Origin: Shewanella sp. VB17
GTDB lineage: Bacteria > Pseudomonadota > Gammaproteobacteria > Enterobacterales > Shewanellaceae
Reading direction: 5' to 3'
DNA: 64,000 nt
Assembly: GCF_013248905.1 (NCBI RefSeq)
Contig: NZ_JABRVS010000001.1
Location: 2,294,001 to 2,358,000, forward strand
In this document: piece after piece, positions 1-9,665 of the stretch
Layout: each line of letters starts with the position of its first letter
Numbering within the stretch: position 1 is the first letter of the stretch
Translations under genes and position numbers: made by a program
The notes under the pieces: model-generated
Databases searched by the model: none
Told to the model about the DNA's origin: nothing
Seen by the model: the letters and a program-made list of their open reading frames with translations, nothing else

Positions 1-892
1 GTATGGGGTTTATCCTGAATACGAAAAAGAGTTTAGTGATCAGATGCAAGGTACGCTTAATGCTTATTTTGACCAACTCGAACCTGGTCAGTACCGGGTT
101 ATTTTAGGATCTGAACTTGCTAGGCACTTGGCAGTATCGATAGGGGATCAAGTGAGAATTCTTAGCGCTGAAGGTGTCGTGTATTCACCTCTTGGACCTG
201 TGCCCAGTCAGCGGAAGTTTATTGTCGCAGGTACATTCGAGATGGGCTCTCAAGTGGATGCAAGTTTGGCGTATATTCATTATGAAGATGCACAACGTTT
301 AATGAGACAAACACCTGGAGAAATAAAGCACTTGCGCCTATACCTTGCTGATCCGTTTAATGCCAAGCAGCTAAATGCAAAAGTACAATCCGAATTTAAA
401 CAAGAGGGGATTGATGTAACAACCTCTGACTGGCGCGAGACTTATGGGCACTTATTTAGTGCCGTAAAAATGGAAAAGAACATGATGTCTTTGATGCTGA
501 GCCTCATTATCGCCGTTGCGGCGTTTAATATTGTCTCTGCTCTGGTCATGATGGTCGTTGATAAAACAACGGACGTTGCCGTGCTCAAAACCCAAGGGTT
601 AACGACATCTAATGTCATGGGGATTTTCATTTTTCAAGGATCGCTTAATGCAGTGATTGGTTTGGTGTTAGGGCTAGTGATAGGCATAGGGTTAACCCTT
701 AATTTAAATTCGATGATGAATTCAGTTGGCGTGTCAATTTTAGGTGCAGGTCAGTCACTGCCAGTGCAAATTGAATGGGGGCAAATGGGATGGATAGTGT
801 TGGGTACGTTAATGATTACTTTCTGCGCAACGATATACCCAGCGTTTAGGGCTGCTAAAGTGCAGCCTGCGACCGCATTAAGATACGAGTAA
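1..892 (+). CDS. lolC: LolC-type lipoprotein-releasing ABC permease (5' end outside window)
   Basis: Inner-membrane permease of the LolCDE complex, which extracts outer-membrane lipoproteins and hands them to LolA. Only the C-terminal part is present; the frame is open from base 2, so the start lies upstream of the window. The visible part has the periplasmic MacB-like domain, then the FtsX-type membrane domain with three hydrophobic segments and the family ending in ...PAFRAAKVQPATALRYE. It stops 100 bases before lolD, with lolE after that, the usual lolC-lolD-lolE order. LolC and LolE are paralogues; the first position argues for LolC. Confidence 0.9.
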   Translation, partial: YGVYPEYEKEFSDQMQGTLNAYFDQLEPGQYRVILGSELARHLAVSIGDQVRILSAEGVVYSPLGPVPSQRKFIVAGTFEMGSQVDASLAYIHYEDAQRLMRQTPGEIKHLRLYLADPFNAKQLNAKVQSEFKQEGIDVTTSDWRETYGHLFSAVKMEKNMMSLMLSLIIAVAAFNIVSALVMMVVDKTTDVAVLKTQGLTTSNVMGIFIFQGSLNAVIGLVLGLVIGIGLTLNLNSMMNSVGVSILGAGQSLPVQIEWGQMGWIVLGTLMITFCATIYPAFRAAKVQPATALRYE

Positions 893-992
893 ATTGTCTG
901 GCTGGGAGTGTGAGGATAGTCAGATAATAAAGAGTCGAAGTTGGGCTAACCTTCTCAGTTTGTTCGAGCGAAGAATACAAGAGTGATCATCA

Positions 993-1703
993 ATGTCAGA
1001 GTTATTGTTAGAAGTAAAAAGTGTGAGTAAGTGTTTTAAAGAAGGAAATGTTGAGACTCAAGTTCTCAAAGATGTCGATCTACAAGTATTTAAAGGAGAG
1101 CAGCTTGCCATTGTAGGGACATCTGGCTCAGGCAAGAGTACTTTATTACACATCATGGGGACCTTAGATTGTCCAACAAGTGGTAGTGTTATGATGCTAG
1201 GTGAAGATCTTTATCGCTTGTCTGCTCGCCGTCAATCAGAGATAAGAAATCAAGATTTAGGTTTTATTTATCAGTTTCATCACTTGTTACCTGAATTCAG
1301 TGCGCTGGAAAATGTGGTTATGCCTGCTTTGATCCAAGGTCGAGATCGAAACATGGCAGAGGCAGAAGCTAAGGCTCTGTTGGAGCGAGTCGGTCTAGGG
1401 CACCGACTAACGCATACACCTGCTGAGATGTCAGGAGGAGAGCGGCAACGAACTGCGATTGCACGTGCACTGATTAATAAGCCTAAATTGGTGTTGGCAG
1501 ATGAACCTACGGGTAACCTTGATGCTAGCAGTGGTGAGGCTGTCTATGAGTTAATTCAGGAATTAGCCAATCAATTGGGCACTGCATTTGTGGTCGTCAC
1601 CCATGATACAAAATTAGCAGCGAGAATGGACAGGCAATTGCAAATGAAAGATGGTTATTTGCAAGTTGACGATCCTGTAAATGTAACAGGTAAGGCTTCA
1701 TGA
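993..1703 (+). CDS. lolD: LolD, ATPase of the lipoprotein-releasing complex
   Basis: ATP-binding subunit that powers LolCE-mediated release of lipoproteins from the inner membrane. 236 residues, the normal family length. Walker A GTSGSGKST is at residues 42-50, the signature reads MSGGERQR at 146-153 (first position Met instead of the usual Leu), Walker B LVLADE is at 166-171 and the switch His is H204. The stretch around residues 90-100 (FIYQFHHLLP) is characteristic of LolD. The stop overlaps the lolE start in an ATGA arrangement, indicating translational coupling. Confidence 0.95.
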   Translation: MSELLLEVKSVSKCFKEGNVETQVLKDVDLQVFKGEQLAIVGTSGSGKSTLLHIMGTLDCPTSGSVMMLGEDLYRLSARRQSEIRNQDLGFIYQFHHLLPEFSALENVVMPALIQGRDRNMAEAEAKALLERVGLGHRLTHTPAEMSGGERQRTAIARALINKPKLVLADEPTGNLDASSGEAVYELIQELANQLGTAFVVVTHDTKLAARMDRQLQMKDGYLQVDDPVNVTGKAS

Positions 1704-2956
1704 GTCCGCTGTTATCAATATGGATTGGCTGGCGTTTTTATATGGCACGTCAATCAAATAATCTTATTAGCTTTATTTCATTTGCATCTACTGCGGGTAT
1801 TGCGCTTGGTGTTGCAGTATTGATAGTGGTGCTCTCTGCCATGAATGGTTTTGAGAGTGAACTGGAAAATAGAATGCTAGGGGTTGTCGCTCATGGTGAA
1901 TTGAGTGGCGTTAATCAGCCCATTGATAACTGGCAGGGGATAGTAAAAGATGCGAATAAGATAGCAGGTATTGTCGCTGCTGCGCCTTATATTCGCTTGC
2001 AAGGGTTAGTGCAAAAGTCGGGTGGATTTCAAGGCCTAACCCTATTAGGCGTTGATACTGAATATGAGCAGAAAGTGTCAAATATTTCACAATTTATGTC
2101 TGCAGATACTTGGTCTGAACTTGGTGTTAAAGATAAAAACAGCATCGTACTGGGTAAGGGATTGGCCACGAGTTTAGGCTTAACGGTGGGGGATGCGTTA
2201 AGTTTATATATGCCTAATGTGAATACGGATCCGAGCACTAAACGTATAGGCTCAACTAAGAGTTATCGTTTTACGGTGATCGGTGTGTTTGAACTTGGAG
2301 GTGAATTAGATCTTTCGACAGCTTATGTGCCTATGCAATACGCCGCATCCATTTTAAATATGGGGGAGCAAGTGTCAGGAGTGAGAATTAAAGCAGCTCA
2401 AGTATTTGAGGCGCCACGTCTTATCCGTGAATTGGGTTTTAGCCAAAAGCAATATCTTTATATTACTGATTGGACTCGAACTCAGGGGCATCTTTATCAG
2501 GATATACAACTGGTCCGCAGTGTGATGTACCTTGTACTTGCACTCGTGATTGCGGTGGCGTGTTTTAATATTGTATCAACTCTAGTGATGGCTGTGCGTG
2601 ATAAACAATCTGAAATAGCCATTTTACTGACAATGGGAATGAAACGTAGTGCGATCATGGTGGTCTTTATTATCCAAGGGGCTTTAAATGGTGTGCTGGG
2701 TTGTTTACTCGGTGGTGCCTTTGGCGTACTTATTGCGAAAAATTTGAGTTTCATTGCGCAGGGGATTGAGAATCTCTTTGGGATACAGCTTCTTTCTGCC
2801 GATATCTATTTTATTGATTTTTTGCCATCACAATTGCACCTATCAGATGTTGGTTTTGTGTTATTGTTAGCGTTTGTTATGAGCTTAATTTCAACCTTAT
2901 ATCCTGCTTGGAAAGCGAGTCAAATAGCGCCTGCTAGTGCTTTGGCTGGACGTTAA
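1700..2956 (+). CDS. lolE: LolE-type lipoprotein-releasing ABC permease
   Basis: Second membrane subunit of the LolCDE lipoprotein exporter. 418 residues with the full FtsX/MacB-type plan: one N-terminal membrane segment (about residues 23-45), a large periplasmic domain, and three C-terminal membrane segments ending in YPAWKASQIAPASALAGR. It is homologous to the partial permease at the window start. The ATG overlaps the lolD stop by four bases. Which permease is called C or E rests on gene order and the family ending. Confidence 0.92.
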   Translation: MSPLLSIWIGWRFYMARQSNNLISFISFASTAGIALGVAVLIVVLSAMNGFESELENRMLGVVAHGELSGVNQPIDNWQGIVKDANKIAGIVAAAPYIRLQGLVQKSGGFQGLTLLGVDTEYEQKVSNISQFMSADTWSELGVKDKNSIVLGKGLATSLGLTVGDALSLYMPNVNTDPSTKRIGSTKSYRFTVIGVFELGGELDLSTAYVPMQYAASILNMGEQVSGVRIKAAQVFEAPRLIRELGFSQKQYLYITDWTRTQGHLYQDIQLVRSVMYLVLALVIAVACFNIVSTLVMAVRDKQSEIAILLTMGMKRSAIMVVFIIQGALNGVLGCLLGGAFGVLIAKNLSFIAQGIENLFGIQLLSADIYFIDFLPSQLHLSDVGFVLLLAFVMSLISTLYPAWKASQIAPASALAGR

Positions 2957-2997
2957 ATTGTTGTCATGTGCATCCAATTAATCATGAGGGGACAATA

Positions 2998-3564
2998 GTG
3001 GACGGTGCCATAGTGATATTGGGTGCGCCAAATGATGATCAAGGTACTTTATCACAGATAGCTATTTCTCGTTGCGATATAGCGTTAACTGAATGGAATA
3101 AGCATTCTGCACTTAAGCTTATCTGTACCGGAGGTATAGGTGAGCATTTCAATACCACCTCTACTGCGCATGCCTACTATCTGAAGCAGTATCTAATGAA
3201 CAAAGGGGTACCGGAAACGAGCTTTCTTGCTCTTGTTGAGAGTCGATTTACCTTTGAGGATGCGCTTTTGTCTAAAAGTGTTATTGACGATAATGGGATA
3301 ACATCGGTCATTCTAGTGACCTCGGAGTTTCATCTCCCAAGAGCTAAATTAGTTTTTTGTGGTGTGTTTCCCCACATAAAATTTCGTTATTTAGCAGCCA
3401 TTACACCGCTTCCATATGAGAAGGTCCTTGAGCTTGAAAAACATGAGCTTCAGGTTATGCAAAGAGAGAAACATAATCTTTTTACTTTGCGTCATTCTAT
3501 CAAGTCAGGCGATATACCCAAATCACTTCAAGATACAGAGTTCTATATGTCGAGAAGTGATTGA
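2998..3564 (+). CDS. YdcF/SanA-like DUF218 protein
   Basis: 188-residue protein of the DUF218 (YdcF/SanA) family, whose biochemical role is not settled and which is often linked to the envelope. Visible family features are an N-terminal strand ending in ILGAPND, a CTGG turn around residue 40, and LVTSEFHLPRAK in the second half, which matches the conserved region of the family. An upstream GTG at 2968 extends the frame, but GTG 2998 has a clear GAGGGG six bases before it, so I use 2998. It follows lolE by about 40 bases and may share its transcript. Confidence 0.7.
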   Translation: MDGAIVILGAPNDDQGTLSQIAISRCDIALTEWNKHSALKLICTGGIGEHFNTTSTAHAYYLKQYLMNKGVPETSFLALVESRFTFEDALLSKSVIDDNGITSVILVTSEFHLPRAKLVFCGVFPHIKFRYLAAITPLPYEKVLELEKHELQVMQREKHNLFTLRHSIKSGDIPKSLQDTEFYMSRSD

Positions 3565-3587
3565 GTTAATTTTGCCTACATTAAAAT

Positions 3588-4094
3588 TTAGTCTTTTCGC
3601 TTGTTCCACTTCAATAGTATTGAGTATTTCCACAAGGTCTTTATTAAGAAAAAACCGATAATGGAGAAACTCACTCCCATAACGAAGCAGCCGAGTAAAA
3701 AGGGAGGACCGATAGTCGTAAGAGAAGACTCTATCCAAGCCCACGTTGCTTCAAATGCAAAGTTCTGTGGTGGATGGTGAAGTATTTTTGCGCCTAATAT
3801 GTATGCAGCATAAAACATAAAGGGCATAGTGACAGGGTTGGTTATCCATACTAACGCGACGGATACTGGTAGATTGCAGTTAAAGACAATGGCCAGGGCG
3901 GCAGCTAAAACCATTTGAAATGGCATGGGGATCCAAGCGACAAAAAGACCGACAGCAAACGCCATGGGCGCAGAGCGTCTGTTGAGTGACCACAAGTTAG
4001 GCTTATGCAATAACTTACCAAACATGCGAAGATGTTTGTGGTTTTGCAATGTTTCAGATTTAGGCATAAATCTTTCAATTATTTTTTTTGGCAT
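3588..4094 (-). CDS. DUF2062 membrane protein
   Basis: 168-residue inner-membrane protein of the DUF2062 family, function unknown. The recognisable part runs from about residue 38: a basic N-terminus, a PMAFAVGLFVAW segment, a second membrane helix, the VWITNPVTMPFMFY motif typical of the family, and a long C-terminal hydrophobic segment followed by a basic tail. It is transcribed opposite to its neighbours and its start lies 31 bases from the chosen comEC start, so the two promoters must overlap. No strong ribosome binding site is visible before ATG 4094; Met10 (4067) is an alternative. Confidence 0.75.
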   Translation of the reverse strand: MPKKIIERFMPKSETLQNHKHLRMFGKLLHKPNLWSLNRRSAPMAFAVGLFVAWIPMPFQMVLAAALAIVFNCNLPVSVALVWITNPVTMPFMFYAAYILGAKILHHPPQNFAFEATWAWIESSLTTIGPPFLLGCFVMGVSFSIIGFFLIKTLWKYSILLKWNKRKD

Positions 4095-4125
4095 AAGTGG
4101 CTATTGCTGTCTTAACTTATTCAGT

Positions 4126-6426
4126 ATGAATCGATTTATGTTTGGCTTTAGTGCCACGATTATTTTAACTATGTTGTGGCCTTCGTTGCCATCAATGTTT
4201 CTAGCCCTTATCTTAGTTGCGATAGGGTGCTTATTATTAATCCGATCCCCGTTATTGTCAGGGGCTGTATTAGGCGTAGCGTGGATATCAATTTACGCTC
4301 AACTCATGCTGAGTTGGGAACGTGAAAATATCGATCGAGAGCATTCCATCACTGGCGAAATCATATCACTAGTAAATCAAAACAGCGACTGGGTTAGTAT
4401 GGATTTTAGGCTGTTGAACCACCATTCTACAAGATTATTACCAAAAATATTGCGATTGAGTTGGAAAACTCCCCCTTCACTACAAATCGGTGAGATCTGG
4501 GAGCTTAGGGTCATACCTAAACCTATCACCAATGTACTGAATCAAGGTGGCTATAATCAGCAAAAAGGGTTAATTAGCCGTCATATTGTGAGTAAAGGAA
4601 AGGTGGTTTTTGGTCAACGGATTGAAACGAGTTATTCATTTCGTCATGCTATCTTATTAGCACTCAAACCTGCTTTGGATACATTCGATAATGGGGATTT
4701 GATTTTAGCGTTACTGTTAGGTGACAGGAGCTTAATAGGTACTGAGCGTTGGCATTCACTTAGGGTTACTGGTGCTGGGCATCTGGTGGCTATTTCAGGT
4801 TTGCACCTCTCGGTTGTTGCAGCTTGGGTGTTTATCAGTAGTTTTACATTTCTTGGTCGTGTGTCGGTGCCATTAGGTCGGCGAAATTTACTATTAGCTG
4901 CTATTTTATCTGCAATGGCGTGTAGTGTGTATGCATACCTCGCGGGTTTTTCACTGCCAACACAACGTGCGTTAGTGATGTTATTACTCCTAATGTTATT
5001 GACTATGTTGAATAGGTATTCCTCATCTTGGGAGCGTTTGTTATTTGCACTGTTCTTTTTGTTAATGATAGATCCTTTAAGCTGTTTAAGTGCTGGGTTC
5101 TGGCTGTCATTTACCGCGTTATCGATTATTTTATTGACATTACAATGCCGCTCTCCCAAGGATAATCCAGCATGCAGGCAATCCCATTTGAGAGTCTTCA
5201 TGCAGAGATTGGGGCTGTTTTGGGCAATACAATGGCGATTGAGTCTAGTGTTAGGTTTGCTGCAGTCGATTTTTTTTGGTGGGTTAACTTTTTATGGCGT
5301 ATTGTTTAATTTCTTTTTTGTTCCTTGGTTTAGCTTGGTTGTGATCCCTGCTGCGATGTTAACGTTTATCGTCTGGCTATTATGTTGGTCAGTGGGATTT
5401 GATGTGTCCCCTTTGTTTTACTTGGTGGATGTTACTTTGTGGCCGATGGATAAATTGTTAACTTTTTTTGTGACGTTACCCGGTGCATGGTTTCCTATCT
5501 CTGAGGTTATGATACTCGCTATGTCATTTTTTATGTTGGGATTAAGCCTGATAATGACAGCGAAAAAGTTGGAGTGGCGATTAATGATGTCAATATTACT
5601 CCTTCCCTCGATGATCACGTTATGTTTTCAGTATTTTTCGGTGTCACAGGGAACATGGCAAGTGCACTTGTTGGATGTTGGTCAGGGCTTGTCTGTGGTG
5701 GTTGAAAAAGGTCAGCATGGTTTTGTTTATGATACTGGAGCTAAATATGGCGAAAACTTTAGTTATGCCGATCGAGTTGTGGTGCCATTTCTTCATGCCA
5801 GAGGAATTAAACAACTTGACTATTTAGTGCTTAGTCACAGTGATAATGATCATGCTGGTGGTGCGTCTGAACTTATTAATGCGTTTCCAAAAGTGAAAGT
5901 GGTCAGTGATATCTCACAGTATTCAGATCTAAGTTGTCGGCCTAAAGTATTAATATGGAAAGGGTTGGAGGTGGAAGTGTTAGCGCCTGAGATGGCTGAA
6001 AAAGGCAATGATGGTTCTTGTGTGATTAAAATTAGTGATAAGTTTCATCAAGTGCTGCTCACGGGAGATATTGAGAAATTAGCAGAACAACGGTTATTAG
6101 ATTTAGGAGATAAGCTTAAGAGCGACGTGTTAATTGCTCCTCATCATGGTAGCCGTACCTCTTCAACACCAAACTTTATCAAACAGGTCTCTGCTGATCT
6201 GGTCCTGTTTCCTGCTGGGTTTAATAATCGTTATGGCTTTCCTAAATCAGATGTTGTGCACCGCTACGTAAAGCATGGAAGTGATTATTTGATTGCAGGT
6301 CGTGAGGGACAAATTAGTGTTATTTTTAATCGAGAGAAGCGATTTGTTCGCACATACCGTACCGATTTAGCCCCTTTTTGGTACAACCGATTGTTTGAAT
6401 TTGGTAAGAACGGCAATCCAGAGTAG
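4126..6426 (+). CDS. comEC: ComEC/Rec2-type DNA uptake channel protein
   Basis: Inner-membrane protein of the ComEC/Rec2 family, which carries single-stranded DNA into the cytoplasm during natural transformation. 766 residues: N-terminal membrane segments and soluble domain, the Competence membrane domain (TGAGHLVAISGLHLS region near residue 215), then a C-terminal metallo-beta-lactamase domain beginning at LLDVGQG (about 514) with the metal motif SHSDNDH (about 570) and later PHHGS. The frame runs open from 3925 but that extension overlaps the divergent DUF2062 gene; ATG 4126 starts a normal membrane-anchor N-terminus and clears it. Whether this organism is transformable cannot be told from here. 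Confidence 0.88.
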   Translation: MNRFMFGFSATIILTMLWPSLPSMFLALILVAIGCLLLIRSPLLSGAVLGVAWISIYAQLMLSWERENIDREHSITGEIISLVNQNSDWVSMDFRLLNHHSTRLLPKILRLSWKTPPSLQIGEIWELRVIPKPITNVLNQGGYNQQKGLISRHIVSKGKVVFGQRIETSYSFRHAILLALKPALDTFDNGDLILALLLGDRSLIGTERWHSLRVTGAGHLVAISGLHLSVVAAWVFISSFTFLGRVSVPLGRRNLLLAAILSAMACSVYAYLAGFSLPTQRALVMLLLLMLLTMLNRYSSSWERLLFALFFLLMIDPLSCLSAGFWLSFTALSIILLTLQCRSPKDNPACRQSHLRVFMQRLGLFWAIQWRLSLVLGLLQSIFFGGLTFYGVLFNFFFVPWFSLVVIPAAMLTFIVWLLCWSVGFDVSPLFYLVDVTLWPMDKLLTFFVTLPGAWFPISEVMILAMSFFMLGLSLIMTAKKLEWRLMMSILLLPSMITLCFQYFSVSQGTWQVHLLDVGQGLSVVVEKGQHGFVYDTGAKYGENFSYADRVVVPFLHARGIKQLDYLVLSHSDNDHAGGASELINAFPKVKVVSDISQYSDLSCRPKVLIWKGLEVEVLAPEMAEKGNDGSCVIKISDKFHQVLLTGDIEKLAEQRLLDLGDKLKSDVLIAPHHGSRTSSTPNFIKQVSADLVLFPAGFNNRYGFPKSDVVHRYVKHGSDYLIAGREGQISVIFNREKRFVRTYRTDLAPFWYNRLFEFGKNGNPE

Positions 6427-6460
6427 AATGCATTTTTTGAATTAAGAATAGATCCGGTTC

Positions 6461-8275
6461 ATGACAATATCTTCAAATCAAGAAGTGTGGACAGTGTTTA
6501 CGCGTTTAATGCTGTATATTAAACCGCTTAAAGGTGTGTTTTTCTTAGCTGTTATCGGCTTAATACTTTATGGCTTGGTGGATATGACATTTATCGCCAT
6601 GATTAAGCCATTTATCGATGGTGGTTTTGGGGGGCAAGCAAGTCAGCTCCCCTCTGCAGCTAATGGCATAGATTTAGGCACCAGTGCAGGTTTTAACGCG
6701 TCTAGTGATGTGCTTATGATGGCGCCTTTTGTTGTTATCATATTATTTACTTTTCGTGGATTAGCGAATTTTTTGTCTAGTTACTGTGTTTCATACATGA
6801 GCGCAAGACTCATCATGGATATGCGTCAACAAGTGTTCGAACACTATTTGACTTTACCTGTGAGTTATATGGACAGAGAAAACTCAGGCAGTTTGATCTC
6901 ACGTGTTACCTATGACACTGAACAGATTGCACGTGCGACAGGAAGTGCATTGATCACCATGGTACGAGATAGTATTACCGTTGTTGGTATGTTGGTGGTG
7001 ATGTTCTATTACTCGTGGAAATTATCTCTTTGTATTTTGATTATTGGCCCCATTATTGGTGTCATTATGACGGTCGTGAGTCGACGTTTTCGCAAAGTAT
7101 CTAAACGTATTCAAACTGCGATGGGTGGGGTGACGGCAGCAACAGAGCAGATGATCACGGGTCATAAAAATGTGCTCTCTTTTGGTGGTCAAAAAGTAGA
7201 ATCAGAGCGTTTTGCTCGTGTTAACGAACAGAACCGTTACCAGAACATGAAGTTAGCCATGGCTCAGTCTGTTAGTCAGCCTTTAGTGATGATCATAGGT
7301 TCGTTTGCTTTGGCGTTTGTTCTGTATGCTGCTAGTTTTGAGGGGCTACAATCTGAGCTGACATCGGGGACATTTGCTACTATTCTTGGTGCTATGCTAG
7401 CGATGTTGAATCCAATTAAAAGTTTAACCCGTGTTAATGCTGAATTTCAACGGGGTATTGCGGCTTGTACTACGGTATTTGAATTGCTTGATACAGAATC
7501 TGAAAGAGACAATGGTCGCTATACCCTCGATAGAGCAAAGGGAGATTTAAGCTTTAATCATGTGAATTTCAGTTACCCGCAGCAAGAGGGACTCGCCTTA
7601 GATAATATCGATTTTTCCGTTAAACGAGGCCAGACTATTGCGCTTGTTGGGCGTTCTGGCTCAGGTAAGTCTACCATTGCTAATTTAATCACACGCTTTT
7701 ATACCGGTTTAAGCCAAGGTGATATAGAACTTGATGGCGTGAATATTAATGATTACAGCCTTGCGTGTTTGCGTGGTCAGGTGGCATTAGTCTCTCAACA
7801 GGTCACTCTGTTTAATGATTCAATAGCGAATAATATCGCTTATGCTTATTCAGGAGACGTGACGTCAGAACAGATAGTCGCAGCGGCGCGTTTGGCCCAT
7901 GCGCTTGAGTTCATTGAAAAGCTGCCTGATGGGATGGATACACAGATTGGTGAAAATGGCGTCATGTTATCTGGCGGTCAAAGACAGCGTATTGCCATAG
8001 CCAGAGCTATTTTACGTAATGCTCCCGTGCTCATTTTGGATGAAGCAACATCGGCATTAGATACTGAATCTGAAAAGGCCATTCAACAAGGACTGGATAA
8101 TTTGCGACTCAATAGAACGTCGATCGTTATTGCACATCGTTTATCGACCATTGAGTCGGCTGATCAAATCTTGGTGATTGATCAAGGTCGGATTATCGAG
8201 CGTGGTGATCATGCGAGTTTACTGGAAAAAAATGGCATGTATTCTAGTCTTTATCAGATGCAATTTGGCAGTTAA
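6461..8275 (+). CDS. msbA: MsbA lipid A export ATP-binding/permease protein
   Basis: Homodimeric ABC flippase moving lipid A core from the inner to the outer leaflet of the inner membrane. 604 residues, close to the usual 582-600. The N-terminal six-helix transmembrane domain spans about residues 15-320. The nucleotide-binding domain has Walker A GRSGSGKS near 398-405, signature LSGGQRQR near 503 and Walker B LILDEATSALD. It sits 34 bases after comEC, and the lpxK ATG lies four bases after its stop, a common arrangement that ties lipid A transport to lipid A phosphorylation. Confidence 0.95.
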   Translation: MTISSNQEVWTVFTRLMLYIKPLKGVFFLAVIGLILYGLVDMTFIAMIKPFIDGGFGGQASQLPSAANGIDLGTSAGFNASSDVLMMAPFVVIILFTFRGLANFLSSYCVSYMSARLIMDMRQQVFEHYLTLPVSYMDRENSGSLISRVTYDTEQIARATGSALITMVRDSITVVGMLVVMFYYSWKLSLCILIIGPIIGVIMTVVSRRFRKVSKRIQTAMGGVTAATEQMITGHKNVLSFGGQKVESERFARVNEQNRYQNMKLAMAQSVSQPLVMIIGSFALAFVLYAASFEGLQSELTSGTFATILGAMLAMLNPIKSLTRVNAEFQRGIAACTTVFELLDTESERDNGRYTLDRAKGDLSFNHVNFSYPQQEGLALDNIDFSVKRGQTIALVGRSGSGKSTIANLITRFYTGLSQGDIELDGVNINDYSLACLRGQVALVSQQVTLFNDSIANNIAYAYSGDVTSEQIVAAARLAHALEFIEKLPDGMDTQIGENGVMLSGGQRQRIAIARAILRNAPVLILDEATSALDTESEKAIQQGLDNLRLNRTSIVIAHRLSTIESADQILVIDQGRIIERGDHASLLEKNGMYSSLYQMQFGS

Positions 8276-8278
8276 TTG

Positions 8279-9292
8279 ATGCAGGATTTTGTCAACAAAC
8301 TTTGGTATCCAAAAGCGGACACTCATCTTGGATTTAAAGTAGTAAAGTGGCTGCTGAGCCCATTGAGTTTATTATTTTGGTTGATCACTTATATTCGAAG
8401 TGTACTGTTTACGTGCGGGTTAAAGAAAGTGGTTTCTTTGCCTGTACCTGTGATTATCGTTGGTAACATTACGGTGGGGGGAAGCGGTAAGACGCCGACA
8501 GTCATCTATCTTATCGAATTGTTAAGACGGCAAGGATTTAAACCTGGTGTTGTCAGCCGAGGTTATGGGGTTAAGTTTGAGGGTGTGAAACGGGTCGAGC
8601 CTTTGATGGGAGCCGATCTGGTGGGAGATGAACCTGCCATGATAGTCGCCAGAACTCAAGTCCCCATGGTGATAGGCAGTGATCGTGTTAGCGCAGCTCA
8701 AGCCTTAATTCAAGCTTATGATGTTGATATTATTATCAGCGACGATGGCTTACAACATTATAGGCTTGCTCGCGATATCGAATTACTTATTCTGGATGGA
8801 GAGCGCCGTTTTGGCAATGAATTATTACTGCCAGCGGGACCGCTTAGAGAATCAACAGATAGACAACAGCATGTTGATTTTATTATCGTCAATGGTGAAG
8901 CTCATGACGGTGAGTTTCCGATGATACTGGAACCGACGCGATTTGTGCCTGTATCCGCGTCATCTCAGCAGGTTTTTGATCCATATAAGCCTGCTGTCGC
9001 GATTGCTGGGATCGCTAACCCTGAACGTTTTTTTACCACTTTACGTGATGCTAATGTGCCGTTGATAAAAACCAAAGCATTTGAAGATCATCAAATATTT
9101 AGTTTGAAAGCATTAATGGAAGTCACTAAAATGGCGCCTTTATTGATGACTGAAAAAGATGCCGTAAAATGTCGCGACTTTGCCAAAGAAAATTGGTGGT
9201 ATTTAGCCGTTGATGCCAAGTTAACAGACAATTTTGATCAACTTTTGATGAATAAAATTCATCAAGTGATGGCCGTTAAACAAGGAAATTGA
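8279..9292 (+). CDS. lpxK: LpxK tetraacyldisaccharide 4'-kinase
   Basis: Membrane-associated kinase that phosphorylates the 4' position of the lipid A precursor disaccharide. 337 residues. A hydrophobic N-terminal helix (about 24-45) is followed by the P-loop GGSGKTPT near residues 67-74, the ISDDGLQHYRL motif characteristic of LpxK, and TEKDAVKC near the C-terminus. The frame can be opened at TTG 8276, but ATG 8279 is the natural start, just after the msbA stop. The next gene, a Trm112-like protein, begins one base after the lpxK stop. Confidence 0.95.
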   Translation: MQDFVNKLWYPKADTHLGFKVVKWLLSPLSLLFWLITYIRSVLFTCGLKKVVSLPVPVIIVGNITVGGSGKTPTVIYLIELLRRQGFKPGVVSRGYGVKFEGVKRVEPLMGADLVGDEPAMIVARTQVPMVIGSDRVSAAQALIQAYDVDIIISDDGLQHYRLARDIELLILDGERRFGNELLLPAGPLRESTDRQQHVDFIIVNGEAHDGEFPMILEPTRFVPVSASSQQVFDPYKPAVAIAGIANPERFFTTLRDANVPLIKTKAFEDHQIFSLKALMEVTKMAPLLMTEKDAVKCRDFAKENWWYLAVDAKLTDNFDQLLMNKIHQVMAVKQGN

Positions 9293-9293
9293 G

Positions 9294-9470
9294 ATGTCGT
9301 TTGATAAAAAACTATTAGAGATTGTTGCTTGCCCAGTGTGTAAAGGTAAATTATTTTATGATAAAGCTAACCAACAATTGATTTGTAAAGGTGAGCGTTT
9401 AGCGTACCCAATCAATGAAGGGATCCCGGTTTTATTGGAAAACAAAGCGGTGAGCTGGCAAGAAGCTTAA
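9294..9470 (+). CDS. Trm112-like small protein (YcaR type)
   Basis: 58-residue protein with the compact Trm112/YcaR fold. It begins MSFDKKLLEIVACPVCKG, and the CPVC pair (C13, C16) is followed by a single further Cys (C31) in LICKGE, then AYPINEGIPVLL, the family's conserved C-terminal stretch. In the YcaR group the zinc ligands are incomplete, and that is so here. E. coli ycaR likewise follows lpxK and precedes kdsB; here a terminator follows and no kdsB is found. Precise role unknown. Confidence 0.85.
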   Translation: MSFDKKLLEIVACPVCKGKLFYDKANQQLICKGERLAYPINEGIPVLLENKAVSWQEA

Positions 9471-9488
9471 CGTTTACCCTTGACGATT

Positions 9489-9515
9489 AAAGCGCTTTTT
9501 TGAGCGCTTTTTTTT
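9489..9515 (+). terminator. Rho-independent terminator after the msbA-lpxK group
   Basis: Perfect 8-base-pair stem AAAGCGCT / AGCGCTTT with a six-base loop, followed by five more T residues. It lies 18 bases after the Trm112-like stop and closes the envelope gene cluster. Confidence 0.9.
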
Positions 9516-9665
9516 GTTTTTCCGATTGTATATTCTAATCGTGTTTTCTTATTATTGCTGCTGTGGATGTTTGTTTAGGTGGTAGGCATAACATTGAACA
9601 TTTCGGTTTGCTTTACGTCGGTCAAATACGGATAATCACCCCTCATTTTTTTGGGAGTAAATTGC

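Noticed and set aside
3925..4125. N-terminal extension of the ComEC frame back to 3925
   Set aside because: It overlaps the well-supported minus-strand DUF2062 gene and gives a non-family N-terminus; ATG 4126 fits better.
4644..5201. 185-codon minus-strand frame inside comEC
   Set aside because: Lies wholly inside a strongly recognised gene and has low-complexity composition; no ribosome binding site or family.
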